Source of the DNA: Phenylobacterium sp. | GTDB taxonomy: Bacteria; Pseudomonadota; Alphaproteobacteria; Caulobacterales; Caulobacteraceae | Length of the DNA: 6,005 nucleotides | NCBI GenBank assembly: GCA_028291285.1 | Contig: JAQGIJ010000631.1 | Coordinates: forward strand, 1-6,005 | Direction of reading: 5' to 3' | Shown here: in pieces, positions 5,849-6,005 of the stretch | Layout of the letters: each line of letters begins with the position of its first letter | Numbering within the stretch: position 1 is the stretch's first letter | Position numbers and translations under genes: made by a program | Notes under the pieces: generated by a model | Told to the model about the DNA's origin: nothing | The model's input: the letters and a program-made list of their open reading frames with translations, nothing else | Database searches by the model: none

Positions 5849-6005
5849 ATGATCAGCAAACGCGTCCTGCTTTCGGCGCACCGGTGGGTCGGGCTCCTCG
5901 CCTGCGCCTTCGTGCTGCTCCAGGCGCTGACCGGGTCGCTGCTGGTCTTCCGGGGCGGCCTCGCCGAGCTGCTCGATCCCGGCGGCATGGTCCGGCGCAC
6001 CGCCT
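5849..6005 (+). CDS. PepSY-associated membrane protein, N-terminal part (cut by window end)
   Basis: The first 52 codons are visible. A short basic start (MISKR) is followed by SAHRWVGLLACAFVLLQALTG (9-29) and SLLVFRGGLAELL (30-42). HRWxGL, a long hydrophobic helix, LTGxLLVFR and an acidic residue is the hallmark of the first transmembrane segment of PepSY-TM proteins (PiuB/FoxB-like). Members near siderophore receptors are inner-membrane proteins; FoxB is reported to reduce ferric siderophores. The His in HRW is a conserved family residue and potential haem ligand. The ribosome binding site is weak; GGATCGGA at 5829-5836 is 12 nt away. The frame is open to the window edge. Reductase function is inferred from family and context. 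Confidence 0.85.
   Translation, partial: MISKRVLLSAHRWVGLLACAFVLLQALTGSLLVFRGGLAELLDPGGMVRRTA

Noticed and set aside
43..6005. Mobile element, CRISPR array or tRNA
   Set aside because: No transposase-like frame, terminal inverted repeats, regular repeat-spacer pattern or cloverleaf was seen.

Overview
This is a GC-rich window with little non-coding DNA. Every gene I can support lies on the + strand. The GC and codon style, a CopA/CopB-type copper module and a TonB-dependent siderophore receptor suggest an alphaproteobacterium, perhaps Caulobacterales or Sphingomonadales. That is inference from gene content; there is no rRNA or other marker to fix the taxon.

Layout. (1) Positions 1-1062 hold a copper-resistance module. 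The last 14 codons of an upstream gene, probably the multicopper oxidase CopA, overlap by ATGA the start of copB, an outer-membrane protein with a Met/His-rich N-terminal region. (2) Positions 1212-3220 hold a probable two-gene unit. A secreted DUF4198-type protein is followed 47 nt later by a multi-pass DUF1624/HGSNAT-like membrane acyltransferase, and a strong intrinsic terminator at 3247-3274 closes the unit. (3) Positions 3275-3612 are a long non-coding leader with a candidate promoter, imperfect direct repeats, several possible RNA helices and a small UUCG-capped hairpin abutting the Shine-Dalgarno. (4) Positions 3613-5766 encode a complete TonB-dependent siderophore receptor. (5) An intrinsic terminator at 5785-5826 is followed after only 22 nt by the start of a PepSY-type membrane protein, cut by the window edge at 6005.

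How the genes may work together. CopA and CopB handle periplasmic and outer-membrane copper. The receptor would import a ferric (or other metal) chelate, and the PepSY protein is a candidate inner-membrane ferric-siderophore reductase, as known for FoxB next to FoxA. The DUF4198 protein and the acyltransferase sit between the two modules. Their role is unknown; the DUF4198 protein is probably periplasmic and may be metal-linked. The region reads as a metal-homeostasis neighbourhood. I see no mobile element, CRISPR array, tRNA or rRNA. I see no clearly novel system; the most notable points are the regulatory architecture around the receptor and the unexplained pairing of DUF4198 with an acyltransferase.
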